A stretch of 64,000 nucleotides of DNA, taken from positions 8,623,001 through 8,687,000 of the forward strand of contig OU015567.1 in assembly GCA_907165135.1 (NCBI GenBank). The letters run 5' to 3'. Below are positions 12,396 to 25,590 of the stretch, in pieces. The DNA is from Oikopleura dioica (lineage: Eukaryota > Chordata > Appendicularia > Copelata > Oikopleuridae). The position numbers were made by a program, and so were the translations under genes. A model generated the notes under the pieces. The model did not search any database. It was not told the origin of the DNA and saw nothing but the letters and a program-made list of their open reading frames with translations. The first letter of the stretch is position 1; each line of letters opens with the position of its first letter.

Positions 12396-15300
12396 TTATA
12401 CAGGTAGAGTTTCTTGGTGAAGGTCGATTCTTGATGGCTTGTCGAAAATGTTTAAAACCTTCAAAAATATGTCAATACGTCGACGTCAATGTTGTTTTAC
12501 CTGTATGAGCTCAGAATGCAACTCCTCGAGACGCAAATCTGACTCGGATACAGTCTGAGCCACTTGTGTACTACTGTTTATCGGCTTTCTTTGAAGTGAT
12601 CTCATCGATCGCGTCCTGCCAGGTTTTCGCGGTGCCGTGCCAACTTTTTCGCAATTTCGCGCAGATTCAGACGTCCCGCTGTTGGGTTGAGACTCTGGCT
12701 CGTCTTCCTGGCAAGTACGTGGCATTGGATCTAAAGAAACGATTCAATTTGATAATAAGAATAAAAATTTATCTGAAGCAATATCGGCAATCTTCGACCG
12801 ACAATACTGAAGTCTGTTGGATAGTCTTGAGAAGTTATCTTTTTTGATAGGTTGTCTTCTATGATTTCAGTATTTTGTGTATCAGCTGACTTACGAAGAC
12901 TCTTGGCGATCAAAATCGGCGAGTTTGGCACATCAGAAACGAGCAATTCGTCAGGGATTGAGACCGATTGATTGATGGAGGAATCCACTGACGAGTTGAG
13001 AATCGTCCCCGTCGACGATCGTTTACAAATCTGATCCAAATCGGAAAGCCGGGAGCGCAACTCGGCCAGACGCTTCGCATTCTGGGCCCGGGAAGAGATC
13101 AGACTTTGCGGCACGGATTCACGGGGATTATTTCTGAAATTCGATTAAAGGTCAAATTTAATTTATCCTCCAAAGTCTGGGTAGCGGTTTTTTGGAAGGG
13201 TAATCAGCTAATTAGCACCATAGTGCGCGTGTTTTTTTAAATTTATTGATTGTTGCCGCTGCGATTTTGCAAAAGGTCAAAGAAGGAAACATAAAAAACC
13301 ACGTGACCGTTGCCGGCGGAGAAGATTACCTGTATAAGTCGTGCATTTCCCTGAGCGCTTCACACTCGATTTCAAGCTTTTCAATTTCGTCTAGAATTTC
13401 AGCGCGACACATGTTTTGGGCGGGTATTTCGGCCACGTTCCGCACAATGGGGCTGCCTTTTTTCCTTCGAAATGGGCTAAAAACAGATTATTATTAGAAA
13501 AAAAGGGATTAAAAAGCCGCGTACTCCCAGGGGCGAAAATAGAAAATCGCACACAAAGAGGTGGGTTCTATTTATGCTCGATGGGGATTATTACCTGAGG
13601 CTGAGGCGGGCGAGATTTTCGGTGGATTGAGAAATCCCCTTCGACCGTTTTCTCAAGGTACTGAAGGCGTCTGTAAGAGCGGGTCGACAGCGCTTACGAA
13701 GGCGGGAAAAGGTCTCGCCCATTTTCGAGACTCGGCTGGTTGATTTGGTTGACTCTGATGGACTAAAAGACGATTCATTGCTGGAGAAAATAATCATTTC
13801 TTACCTAAGCGAAAGGGATGACAAACTATGCTCTTTATGAATTCTTGAAGCGAGTTTCTGAAAAGACATTGCGAATTTTTCCAGTATCTCTTCGAAGTTA
13901 ACAATCTGTAACTCGTCCAGGCCCACAAGCTCTATTCGGAAGAGTCTATTCCACCTTGGCTCTTTGTTCAGCGATCAGAAACCATTTTACTCTTTTGTTA
14001 ATTTCACGAGTTGGTAAATAACAATTTTTTTCTATCTGAAATCGTCAAACAATCTCGAATCTCGTAAAACAATCTCAATGAAAAAAAAATGAAGTGAAAA
14101 ATCGGCGAAAAGAAAATTTTACGGGAAAAGCTATTTCCCGACCGGTTCCTTGGACAATATACAAGCCGGGAACAGGCAGCTTCTGTATCGAACAATCACA
14201 CAAGTAAATCTTCTCGTTTCCGAGCGAAATCACATACGCTGCATTACTGTACGGCGTGCTTGCTTCTCCAATATGAATCGACCCTTCGAGCTCGTGAAGA
14301 TTTCCTGAAACAACCTCGTATTTTTCTCTGCTTTTTCGGTTTTTTTTTCAAAAATGAGCACTTGGTAGTTGGGTATATTTTTTTTGTCTAGCTATTGATT
14401 AAACCCTCCGCGGCGACAGCGCGATCGGCTTTATAAGAATAATCTCCATTTTAACTGTTCATTAAGAATTTATCAGTAATGAGCAGATTGCCCTTCGTAC
14501 TCATCCTAACACGCCCGGGGCCCCTAAGGGTTACGTTCTATCAGATGCAGTCAGCGCTGGTTCCAAAATTGTCAGTCCCAAAAAGAACCAAACTGGAGGA
14601 TCAAAACATGGTGCCGGTAACGAATTTCGAATTCGACAACTTTGGACCGAAAAACTCGATGTTTTGTCAACATTGTCGATGATGTCAGCGATGTTAACAA
14701 CAGAAATAGATTGTCGAGGATTTTTGAAGAGAATTATTGAAATAAAAGGTTTAAATTTTCAATAAACAAACTGCTAAACCTAATACGAATATAATCTCCA
14801 TTCAAAATTGATCAAGCAATTCAAAAACAAGCATTTTTTAACAAAAGAGCTTTCCACTTTTTTGAAGTACACAAAATCGAGTTGAGTTTGTGTAAAAAAT
14901 AAAGAGTTGTCTTTTGACTCCGGAAGCTTTGAATAGGCCCTCGGCTTCGCCCTAGACCGTAAAAATCGCAGTTGCGTGATGAAATGACGTTGAATCGGAA
15001 AATTGGAGGGGATTGCTGAGGAGGGGATTAATCAATAGCAGCGTGGAAAAATCAGAATTCAAGGGAAACAACACAAATAATAGAGAGGTAGATTGAGTCC
15101 TGACTCGGCTTAGTCAGAGTCTAAAAGATTTAATAAAGATTTAAAAAGCCGCTTTTGAGAGCCTCTTCGCTTCTTTCAGACCCTGACTCAGGTTTTTGTA
15201 GAAAAACTTTTTCTGAAAATATCATTAAATCTTACCTGCAAGATCGACAGAATGCATTTTGCACTCGTCTCGGCTGCAAGAAAACTCGACAAAATCTTCA

Positions 15301-16609
15301 TCGTTCAAAAACATCTTCAATTCTTTGATTCTCTTCTTCAGTTCTTCTCAACTTTCTCGTCTGATAATTGTCTCTGCCGCATTCTTCAATTTCACTAATT
15401 GAAACTGAAAGGCACTAAAAAGGGAAAAATATTGAAAATATCGGGAACAGACGTATCGCGGTTTCTTTTTTGGCTTTACGAGGAAAACGCGCTGCGGTAG
15501 TTCGCGGCAACGCGGATGGGGGGTGAGTAGCGCCACCAACTGAATGCGCAGCCAGGCGCAAGATTTTTTTGAAATTTCTGCCTTTTGGGGATGATCTTAT
15601 ATGAAGTTTCATTTTCATCAAGATTTCGAAAATTGGCATTTTGAGAAATCAGTCTTTCAAAATTTCAATTACCGTGGGAATACCTGATAGAGGGGACTTT
15701 TTTGGGAGTTCTATGATTGTCCGAAGCTTTTATCTGTCAATTTCATGAAGAAGACTGTTTCATCAATTTTTAAATTCGACAAGTTTCCTCACTAAATCCC
15801 TCGTGTCCTCTGTGTTATCAAAATACTTTCAAAATCTTGCCCGCAAAATCGCCAACTTCCGCCAAAAAACACTGATTTCTTCTTTCCTTACCCAATATTC
15901 TTGACCGCCTTTCCGTCGTATAATTCCCCTCTGCGGAAGCAAAAATTAAGGTCAAATTTTATGAATGCCGGCGATGTTTGGCAAGCCTAAAAATCGCAGT
16001 CATGGAAAGTCGAAAACGGCGTGGGTATTATTCAGCTTGGCTTATTCAGCCAGGGGAGGATTATAAAGCAAATTGGACACATTTCGTCGATCTCGTCAGA
16101 TTAAACCTGGGCTTGGTTACAGTTACAGTCACTTTCGAAGCACCAGTCAAGCTCAGGTGAAAACTTGAGAGTCCTAATAATTGTTATGCCCGTGAATCAC
16201 TTGAAAAGGCAGCCACCGGGTCCGTTTGTCCTTTGACCCCGTTTCCAGCAAAGAAAAACCGAAGAAGCGAGAGGACGATTCAACTGGCTGAATAAGCACA
16301 CTGATCGGGTGCCAAAAAGCAGTTTGACAAATTTGCTAAATTCGGAGAAGCGGGACGCAAATAAAAATGTCCAATCGCTCATTTTTTTTTCAGCAGCGTG
16401 ATTATATCGTCCTGATCGATTATACCTCCTCAGAATTTTATAAGAGACGACAATTTATTTTTCTCATAGTGACACCCTTATTCTTTCTTTTCAGAAGATT
16501 TGATCAAAAATACTGACTGTTAAACCTGTATTACGTCTTTCAAACTCACCTTGAACTTGTTCTTTCAGCAAATTTCTATGGTAATCTTTGCGAAAAAAGC
16601 TGGACAAAG
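12396..16609 (-). CDS. Unidentified coiled-coil protein gene with an in-frame TGA; 5' end not found
   Basis: Exons join in phase at 16609-16550 (YHRNLLKEQVQ), 15928-15892 (GELYDGKAVKNIG), 15414-15236, about 14311-14130, about 13950-13805, 13790-13600, about 13430-13330, 13135-12890, 12730-12500 and a last exon ending at 12396. Together they encode a helical start, then a beta-rich region of about 100 residues that could be a PH-like fold (GSIHIGEASTPYSNAAYVIS, then WNRLFRIELVGLDE), then Ser/Arg-rich and coiled-coil segments (AEILDEIEKLEIECEAL; AKRLAELRSRLSDLDQI). No family was recognised. The third listed exon has an in-frame TGA at 15348-15350 between two helical segments that otherwise run on. 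Downstream the first ATG is at 15314, so a shorter product starting there is possible. Confidence 0.5.
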
Positions 16610-17740
16610 CTCACATTCAGATTTTTCTCCTTTGAGGATACCAACAAGCAGGATACAATAAAACCGCAAAACTATCGCGTCTCACAAAAAAGACAATTGG
16701 GGTCAACTTGAGGCGACAATTTTTCCGGTCGCATTTTGTTTCAGGGCTTGATTTCAATCTACAGTTACTGTGCTCTTCTGGATATAGAAGTGGCGGTGCT
16801 TCAGAGAAGCTTTATTATTTTACGAATCCAAATTGAATGAAAAGTTTTCCGTCAAGATTATTTGTTCCGAAAGGGCGAGGTCAGCTGCTTCATTTCCCGG
16901 GAAACTTTTATTTTATTGAGTGCCAAATTTGTGCGTTTTTGTTTGAATAAACAGATTGATCAAAAGAGTTGGAACTGAGGATGACTCCAACTGCGCCAAT
17001 TGAATATTTTTCGACTTGTTTTAATTTTTCTTTGTTCTTCTGAATTATTAAGACTTGTTTGAAGTTTTGAAATGTGGAAGCATGGGGCCATCGATTTTTC
17101 ATTAGATCGGGGGTCTTGGATGACAGCTTTTAGCTCGTCTTTTAGCGTAACTTTATCTATTATTTATTTTTGACACATGCTTTAAGACTTTTATTTAAAA
17201 AAAAAGATGTAATCAATTATTTAAGTTTTAAACAAACGAAAAATTAATAGAAAGTATTTTATCTGATTTCTTCTTTTTCAGAGCGGTGGTAGATTTCAAA
17301 AGATAGTTTATCGATCAATCGTCGAAATTTGAAGCAAGCACCATAAGAGCCGATCGCGGCGGAAAAGACTGTCCTTTTTTGCATCTCCCCTGGGTCAGCT
17401 CTGGTCTCTCTTCAAAACGTATAATTCTTTCGCCTTTTACTAAAGAATTCCGTGGAGAGGGACACTCTTATGAGTATTTGAATTTTTCTGAAGCCTCACA
17501 CGAGGCAGTAAACCTGAACTTTGACCTCGGTCCAAAAAAATCAGCCCTTCCTGAGCCCCCCCCCCTTCAGACCCGTTGACTGTGACCTCAAATTTTGGCT
17601 GGTTACGTTTCAAGTTTAAGGCTCTCCATGTCGTTTCATGCTTTCGTCACATCATTAAAACCAGCAATCGTTAAAAATCTGATCTTAATTACTTAACGGA
17701 GTTGTTTACTTCTCATCCAAAGAGAAAAAAAATTATAAGA
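16610..17740. other. Intergenic region between divergent genes
   Basis: It separates the 5' side of the minus-strand coiled-coil gene from the plus-strand FN3 gene. A 64-codon minus frame at 16908-17102 is lysine-rich and could be a further 5' exon of the coiled-coil gene, but no phase-compatible join was found. The rest is AT-rich with poly-T tracts. The promoters of both genes should lie here. Confidence 0.45.
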
Positions 17741-20700
17741 ATGAGAGCTCTATTTCTTCTTTTTTACTTATCAGAAGCAGTGACCAACCTCAGGGTAAGC
17801 TCAAGAAACAAGTTAACATGGGAAGAAGAAGATCAGTCAGTTGCAACGGGAATTAATCAAAATAACACTTACTATTTGATTATCGTCCAAAGCGGGTCGC
17901 CGGAGCAAGACTTTAAAAAAGCTGTATCGAAAAAGGCTGAGTATAATGTCAAGCCTTTTCAAGAGCCAGAAAAAGGGAGACCCGAAGGGGCAAATCATCT
18001 GACAATAATGCCTCTTTCTCGAGAGAATGGGATGAAGAAAAAAGTGGTCCACATCACGCTTGAGCAAAAGAATTTGCCAAAACTTCAATCTTTCAGGAAA
18101 GATTCTTGAAAAATCTAAAATGGTAAGAGTTGCGGACAAACGTATAAATTTTCAAATCTCAAAAAGCGAAAATAAAGACCTGCTTCCTCCAACAGGTTTA
18201 TACTCGTCAAACATCGATTATTTCCGGTTCACTATCGACTGGCGCCCTTCTTCTAGCGACGAAAGACAATTGTTCTATGTCAGACTATACGAGCTTGGTT
18301 ACAGTATGTCTAATCCAAAAGAAACTTGGATTAGAGATTACATGACTCGATCTCCTTACTTTTCTCCGTTCATGCTGAAGTCAGCGATGTATCACAAAAT
18401 TGAGATCTACACCCTCAAAGACTCAACTCCTTATGGCTACGAACGGTCCGTCTCAGCTGCAATCTTGATGGAAGTCAAGACTTTGGGAGTTGCCCCGCAG
18501 ATCGAGAGCTGTGAGCATTTCTACTGCGACCAGGATGATAGCGAAAGGCAAGGAAGACAGGTTAATGTTGATAGCCAATCATGCAAAGCGCTAAATTCGC
18601 TTTGCTGGAATGATGCCGACGACAACTCCAACGACGGAGAATGCTATACGAAGTTGTCTAACGAAGAGTGTCATCCCAATCCCCTCTGTCGAACCGTGAA
18701 AAAGGATCAAATCAGCTGCCTAAGAGTTAATGGAACTTGTCCCATCTCATGCTGCGAATCTGAAGATCAGATCAATTGCTACAAAGCAAGAAAATGTGAA
18801 GCTCGATATTTACCCGACGGTCGTTACGTCTGTGATACTGAAAGCATCGAATGCAGAGCCATCTGCAATCCCGGATTCATAAACATCGGCAAAGACATAG
18901 TCACGTGCACAGACAACGGTTGGGATGGACGAGGTGAGTGCGTCCGTCCCAGCTGCGGACCTCCCCAGCTTCTTGCTTCCTATCCAGCAACTTTCTCCAG
19001 CTGCACGAATCAAGACTTTGAGGGAAGCCAATGCATGATGGACTGCGATGACATCACTGAAAACGGAAAAGGAGCGCGGCAGTTTCTTCATCCTTGGAAT
19101 AACAAGAAAATTACTTGCAAAAAGGTTGGCGAAAGAGAATATGAGTGGCAAAATGAATATTCAAACAAGGACAAAGTCCATCCAGGTTGCTTGAACTACA
19201 CGTTTTTTCTTCAAACTGAAGGGGTTGGTATTGAAGCTGAAAGTGAAGCATCGACGTATATTTGGGCACACTGGCTGTTGAACATGAATAACATCTTTGT
19301 CTGCGCTGAAGGGGATGAAAACAGCTTCATTTGCGACGTCGGAACTTGTATTGCAAGCAGATTTGTCTGCGATGGCTTCGACAACTGCGGTGATGGTTCT
19401 GACGAGAAAAACTGTGAAATAATATTGAAAGATAAGAGCGGATCAATCACGACTTCCTCTTTCGAGTTCTATGTCGAGCCTAAATTTGTCAACATTAAAG
19501 TCGTACGAGAAGACGGAGTTGATGACAACGCCCAAATTGACAGCGGAGTTGAAGTATTAGACATCGTCGACGGCCGATATAAAAAACTTTATAAAGTCAC
19601 AGGGGCAACAACCAACACTCAGTACCGAGTCACTGCTAGCTGGAACAATTTAGAAAAGAAAGAGCTTCTGGTAACAACTGCTCTCATCAAACCGGTTCAA
19701 GTTAATCATGTCAACAAGGATGAAAATGTAGAGATAGAATGGTCGATGGATGAGTGGAGTGATGATGATGTAGCTAATCTACGTGAATTCATTTATAATG
19801 TGATTGTTTCCGACAGTAGGTCCTTGGTAGAAAGTTCCCGTAAGAGAAGAGAGGATGAAAAAGAACCAAGAAATTGTGTCAACAGCTGTCGGGATGTGAA
19901 CATTGGTCCGAACATCCGCAGTGTCAAATTCACTGTACCACTTGATAAGGAATACAGTTTCAGGGTAACATTAAACAAGGAAATGTGATTCATTCAAAAC
20001 CGTTTTTAGCTGACTGCAGTCTTCAAAAACGGCAAACAGACCGACACCCTCGTTCTCAATGGAGAAACCCGGGAACCAGCGATTAAGAAAATAACTCAAG
20101 TTGGAGGTCGGTCAACGATGGCGAGTTTTGAGGTTGAAGCTGAGATCGGAGCTTCTGTTGAAGGAGTCTTGGGAAAACTTATCTCAAATGAAGACTGGAC
20201 TTTTGAAGTCGAACGAGAAGATGACGCGCCAGAAAATATTATCCAGCTTAAAAACTTGCCTGTCAACGAGGCGGATCAGATAATTCTAGCGCCGAAACTC
20301 AAAACTTTCCACGATCAGACCTTGCGATTGGGTGCTGAAGTGACCCTCGACTTCCGAACACTGCCTCTTCTCAATCCAGAAATTGTCAAACGAACCAATG
20401 ATTCTCTGACTGTATCTTGGACGAAGCATGAACAATTTGTCAAATATGAAGTGTTTATTTCAGGAGTTTTTCCAGATATCGGCCAAAGTCAAGTCCAAGA
20501 AACCGTTTCTTGCATAACAGAATGTCAGAATTCAATTCTCTTTGAGAACCTCAATCGAGAAACTTTTTATAAAATCGAAGTTTTCGGTTATGAAGACGAT
20601 GAAAATTATTTCACTGATGGTGAAACGATTACTGTACCTACAATCGGCACATTTCCAACACTCACAATCTCGCTGACGCGCAAGACGACTACTACAGCCG

Positions 20701-23700
20701 ATTTCTCCCTCTCATTTTCGTTCCCTTGCAAAAACATGCAACTCGTTGAGGAATCAAAAACGCCTGGCGGATACATTCCTCACCCTTCAGTATACTTAGA
20801 GGAGACACGAGCCCTCGGATTAAAAACAAACACGAGCTGTGATTCGGAGTCAATGACTTGTCATGCATCAGGGCTTGTTCCAGAGCTTGAACACACGATA
20901 AGACTTTCGGCAACGTGTGGAGAAGAATCAAACAGAGCTACAGTTCGGTCGACCTTGAAATTTGTTACCAACAAGCTTCCTCCCTTTTTCGACGATCTTC
21001 GCATATCATCAACTGAGATCACTGGCTTTTGGACAGAAGACGACGAAGCTCAAAAATACATCATAGAGATCGAATATCCAAATGAAGATCCGATTAAAAT
21101 TGAAAGAATGAATGACAAAAGTCAAACTTCTTTTAACATCAACAATGATTATAGAAGCGACAATTTCACTCTCAAAATCAAATCATACTATAGCGAAACA
21201 AGCGAAACTGACTACGGAATCATTCCCAATCTACAATTTCAGCCTCCAATCACTGATTTCAAGCCAACATATCTCAACCCAACGATGGTCAACCTTTCCT
21301 ACGATCATCAACAACTGGCCGTTAGAGTTGAAAGTCAGATATCAGAACTTCAAGATGGATTTTCAGGAGAACCAGATATAGAGGGCAAGTACTGGACTTT
21401 GTTTCTAGTTAAAGATGATCCAGCTGAAATAATTGAAGCGAGACTTCGGGTATTCTATGAAGATGCACTGACGAATACTCTTTACAAAAATTCATATGTC
21501 TGCAAAATGACATTTCTTCCTACTGATAAGGAGCCATGCGTAGGACATGAGACAGTTGTGACACGACTTTCTGATTGGAATATATTGACAGTGGAAACTG
21601 CAGTGCGGATTTTTCCGGAAAAAGTAGAAGGACAAGGTGGCTTCGGGTTGATTTCTTGGTCACATGAGCGCAATTATAGCGACACTCTTATTCCTATTTA
21701 CAATATCAGAATCTGCGAAGAAGGTGTGTGCACAAAAGCATTCGAAGAAAATGGAAAATGGGAGGATGCAGGATCGACGACGGAAACATTTTTCAATGCA
21801 ACTGGTGATCCAGAAGGTTGGCCCGCTATTTTCACTGTTCAAGCAATTTATCAAGAAGCTGATCCGTTGATTGAGTCAAATATTTTATTCCCGCTTCAAT
21901 TCGAAAAGGGAGTCGCAATTCCTGATATCGAAATCATAATTGACCATGAAACGATTCGCTCAACCTCGATTTTTGTAAAATGTAAAACGCCATATTTTAA
22001 AGAAAATAAGGATCAGGAAAACGAAAACGTTATACCAGCCAAAACAGTTGTTTTGAAAGCGACGAATGAAGACGATAAGGACTCTCCTCATGAGTGTAAA
22101 GTGAAAAGATCTGATGATCAACAATCGGGTGATTGTACGTTTCGAGGACTCCTGCCTTCTACAACTTACGACTTCAATCTACGAGTGGAATGGGATGAAT
22201 TCGGAGCTTTATCGATCCAGAAACCAGCTACAACAGCTCCTGCCCCACCATACGCAATGGAAGAAATCGCAAAGACATCTTCCATCGAGCTCAAATGGTC
22301 AAATAGATGGAAGAGTAAAGAGATATCCCGTCATCTGAAAGGATATGAAATCAGTGCTATAACCGCTGATGACACAGAAGACAGGGCCGAACGAAAATTT
22401 GGGACAGAAATTGCCGAATGGTTAGACGCTAATTTAACGACGACGGCAAAAATATTGATCTCGAACAGCTCGGAAGCCACTTATCAGAAAGAACTTTTCC
22501 CTCTTACTGGTTATAAGATTACAGTCGTCGCTGACTTGGGTGAACTTGGCAAAACTGACGAGTTGATTATTGAAGGACGAACTGCTCTGCCACCACCTGA
22601 TCTCAAATTTTTCAGCGTTGAATCTTCTTCCGTCACCGTATTTTGGCCTTTTCATGAGGTAGAACCTATTGGATTTGCGAGTACCATGGACAGTGAGGCT
22701 GACAATGACGAAGATAATACAATTAACGGAAATCCGATAAAAAGCAAAAATGACGGCTATTACCTAACTTACGTAAGCGATCTTTTCCCAAAGAAAGACG
22801 TTACCATTAATGTCTCTGTTTGGACTGAAAACAGACTCACAGATAAAGACAGTAACTGGGCAGAGTATCCGTGGAAACGACTTGAATATTCTGATGATGC
22901 GTCTATCTTAACCACCTGTCCTCCTCAGATGAAGATCGAAGTTGGCAATGTTCGAGATATTTCAACAACTCTTGAATGGGAGGATGTTGATGGTGCAGAT
23001 GAATACATCTTAATCTATGAATACAATACTACTGAGGGAACCGGGAAAATCAACAGTCCTTACTTTGCTGGCGGAAACATCGTTCATTTAGACAGCGGAA
23101 TCACCAAGAAAACGATCAGCCCTCTTGTTCCTTTCACAACTTATAATTTCTTAATGAAAGCAAAGTTCGACGCGAAAACTGAGGCAGATATCGATAAATA
23201 TACAGACATGCTTCGGCTTTCAATTCGAACCGCAACTGAAGCTCCTAACATAACCCTCTTCAACGAGACGCTCACTAGCTCTCTGGTGACTTTCAACTGG
23301 CCTAATTGTCATGAACTCAAATGTCCTTCTGAAGCGGGTTGTCCTTCTTGCGCCACAATAGAAAGAAGAAAAAGACGAAAAAGAGACACGCATTTTTTCG
23401 ACTTCAAGTACGATGTTTATCCCATTCAGTGGCAAGTGAAAATAAACGGTTTGAACATCACCGGACATGGAGACAGCTACATTGATGATGATGAAAGTGT
23501 TCAAGAATTAGGTAATGGTACAACCTGCAGAGTATATGATACATCGGGCTATCCAACTCCCCAGTTTGAAAATCTACGTCCCGGCACTACTTACAAAGTA
23601 GAAATCATCGTCGAATTCAATGAATTTGAGGGCAAAAAAACTCTTGTTAGGACGGACGAAAATAGCGAAAACCCGGAAATTATCAAAGAAATCGATGCCA

Positions 23701-25590
23701 AAGTTGAAGTTATCTACGACTTGCAAACACTGGATCCTAATGTCAATGTTTTGCTTTTGATCGACAACACAGATGCAGTTGATGGGCGAAAAGAAATAGA
23801 AGAAGATGTCCTGGCTTCGTTGCCATTAGTACTGAGACAGGAGCAGATTGATTTCGCAGTAGAACAGGCACTGAAAAACAGGTTTGTTTAGAATTTCTAC
23901 TAACATACCCCACCCCCAAGTTTTCGCGCATTCCTCGGTACATTTTCCGTAATTTACTCTTCCTGATTTGTTCAAAACCCCCGAAATTTACGCCGCTTAA
24001 CTTTTCTGCGTGCGCCCAAATTTACTCTCGCGGCGCTGATTGGCTTCGTCGGTTAATTTTCTGTGTGCGCAAAAGTCTTGTTTTGCTCGCTCCGGGCAAA
24101 GAAAGGATGATCTTTTATAAAAAGCCAGATTCCCTTATAGGGCAGCCCTATCTTATGTTATCTTTGATAAAATTATTGTTTATTGTTACAGTGAAGTTTA
24201 TAAATATTTGATAGAACGTTATGCTACCTGCGATAGATGAAAACGACTTCTGCGGAGCAAAATCCTGGCCTCAATATTTTAAGTTAATGGTACGATTTTT
24301 ATGTGTCCAAGCCACGAAAAATTTTCAATTCTAGTGCCTCGAGTTCCTGAATAAGACTGAAATCCCTTGGTTTAATATGGCGCTATGATTGAATAACGCG
24401 CCCGTTAATGAATCATTAGCGTTGACGCCTATTTCAGCGGGTCGCGAGTAAATTTGGGCGCACGCGGAAAAGTTAGGAGAAGAAATTTGGAAACGCGGGG
24501 AAACGCGAGGAAGCGTAAATTTCGGGGGTTTCGGAAAAGTTATGAAACGTAAACTTGGGCGAAATACCACGAATTGCGCGGAAATTTAGGGGGGGGGGGT
24601 ATGTTATGATAAGTTTGTTCTTTCAGTGTTTACTGGAAACGCCAGATGAGCTTCTTACAAGAACTGATGTCTCGACACAAGTATATTGGTGACGATTCTT
24701 CTCGTTTTGCGATGAGTCTTTACGAGGGATATCAAAACTTGGACGAAATTCATACATTTGAGTCTCTTCAAGAAGTAGAATATGTAAAAGAACTGCTTGG
24801 AAATGTTACTTATAACGGCGGAACATTTATGCCCTTTCATGGGCTTTCTTATGCGGTAAGATTACAATCCAAGAAATGCGTCAAAAGAACTATATTTAGG
24901 CGGTCAAAGGCATTTCAACAGGACTTTTGAATTCTACCCAGACTGAAGAAAGACCAAATGTGATAGTAATGACCATTTCGAACACTCTTTATCTTCCAGC
25001 TTCAATCGCAAATGTCATCGAAGAAACCATCATTAAAACCAGCCGTCTTCTCAGATTCTGCTCGGATGCTACGTTGATTCCGGTTGGAGTCCATCCACCT
25101 AAGAGTTCTAGGGGCATTTATGGCGAGAAGTTCGAAGAAATGTTGAGATTGCTTGCCTGCTGGGAAGAGGAAGAACAGAGCATGCTGGAAGATGAAAACT
25201 TCAAGTGCGATGTGAACACTGGATTCTGCACCTATGAAAAAGGCGGTAACGAGGACTACCAGAAAAACAAAATCAATGAAATAAAGGGGAAAGAATGTCC
25301 CAATGTCCACTTCGTCCCACAAGATGGGAACTACATAGAAGTCGTTGACAGGAAATTGGTTTAGAAATTTTAGATAAACAAATTTCACTTAATTTCTAAC
25401 CAATGAAAGCATAAAACAACTTATTGTTGATAAAACTCTTGAAGCTCCTATTGATCCCAATCAACCGAAATACATCATCCCAAGAAAGAATGACGACCGG
25501 CAAAGAACTTGCCTAGCTCTTCTCGCGAAAATGACGGGAAAATCTCTTGAAAGTCGAGCCTTCAAAACATTTCGCGAAGGAGAACTGTAA
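17741..25590 (+). CDS. Large secreted mosaic protein: FN3-like repeats, Sushi-like, LDLa, C-terminal vWA
   Basis: The start at 17741 gives a hydrophobic signal-like leader (MRALFLLFYLSEAV). After an FN3-like region come a Cys-rich segment with a Sushi-like unit (IECRAICNPGFINIG then WDGRGEC, about 18850-18955) and an LDL-receptor class A module with the calcium-binding end CDGFDNCGDGSDEKNC (about 19368-19415). A 45-nt intron (19964-20008) leads into an exon of more than 3.8 kb that encodes many FN3-like repeats (SLTVSWTKHEQFVKYEV; SSVTVFWPF). Basic clusters RKRRED (about 19840) and RRKRRKRD (about 23370) look like furin sites. A vWA domain starts at VNVLLLIDNTDAV and continues over the next exons (GGTFMPF; NVIVMTISN), with a degenerate MIDAS. 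The reading frame changes near 18.0-18.1 kb without an obvious GT-AG intron, and the join to the last exon (25.42-25.59 kb) is also unsure. It probably acts in extracellular matrix or adhesion. Confidence 0.72.
23903..24604. mobile_element. About 700-bp fold-back element in the intron before the vWA exons
   Basis: The left end reads ACATACCCCACCCCC (23903) and the right end is its inverted counterpart, a G-run followed by GGGGTATGT (to 24604). Inner inverted matches include CCCGAAATTTACGC with CTTTTCTGCGTGCGCCCAAA on the left and the same blocks reversed near 24440-24530. It fills most of the intron between the exon ending near 23881 and the acceptor near 24626. A fragment of another element (24238-24335) sits inside it, so insertion was nested. 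Confidence 0.6.
24238..24335. mobile_element. Partial copy of the 9127-9701 MITE, nested in another element
   Basis: The sequence from TGAAAACGACTTCTGCGGAG through TTTTTATGTGTCCAAGCC matches the right arm of the 9.1-9.7 kb element read in reverse. It carries a deletion of about 35 nt after CCTCAATATTTT. The opposite arm is absent. Confidence 0.65.

Noticed and set aside
16197-16382. 61-codon minus frame as a possible coding exon
   Set aside because: No phase-compatible splice joins to the exons at 16609-16550 or 15928-15892 and no protein-like pattern.
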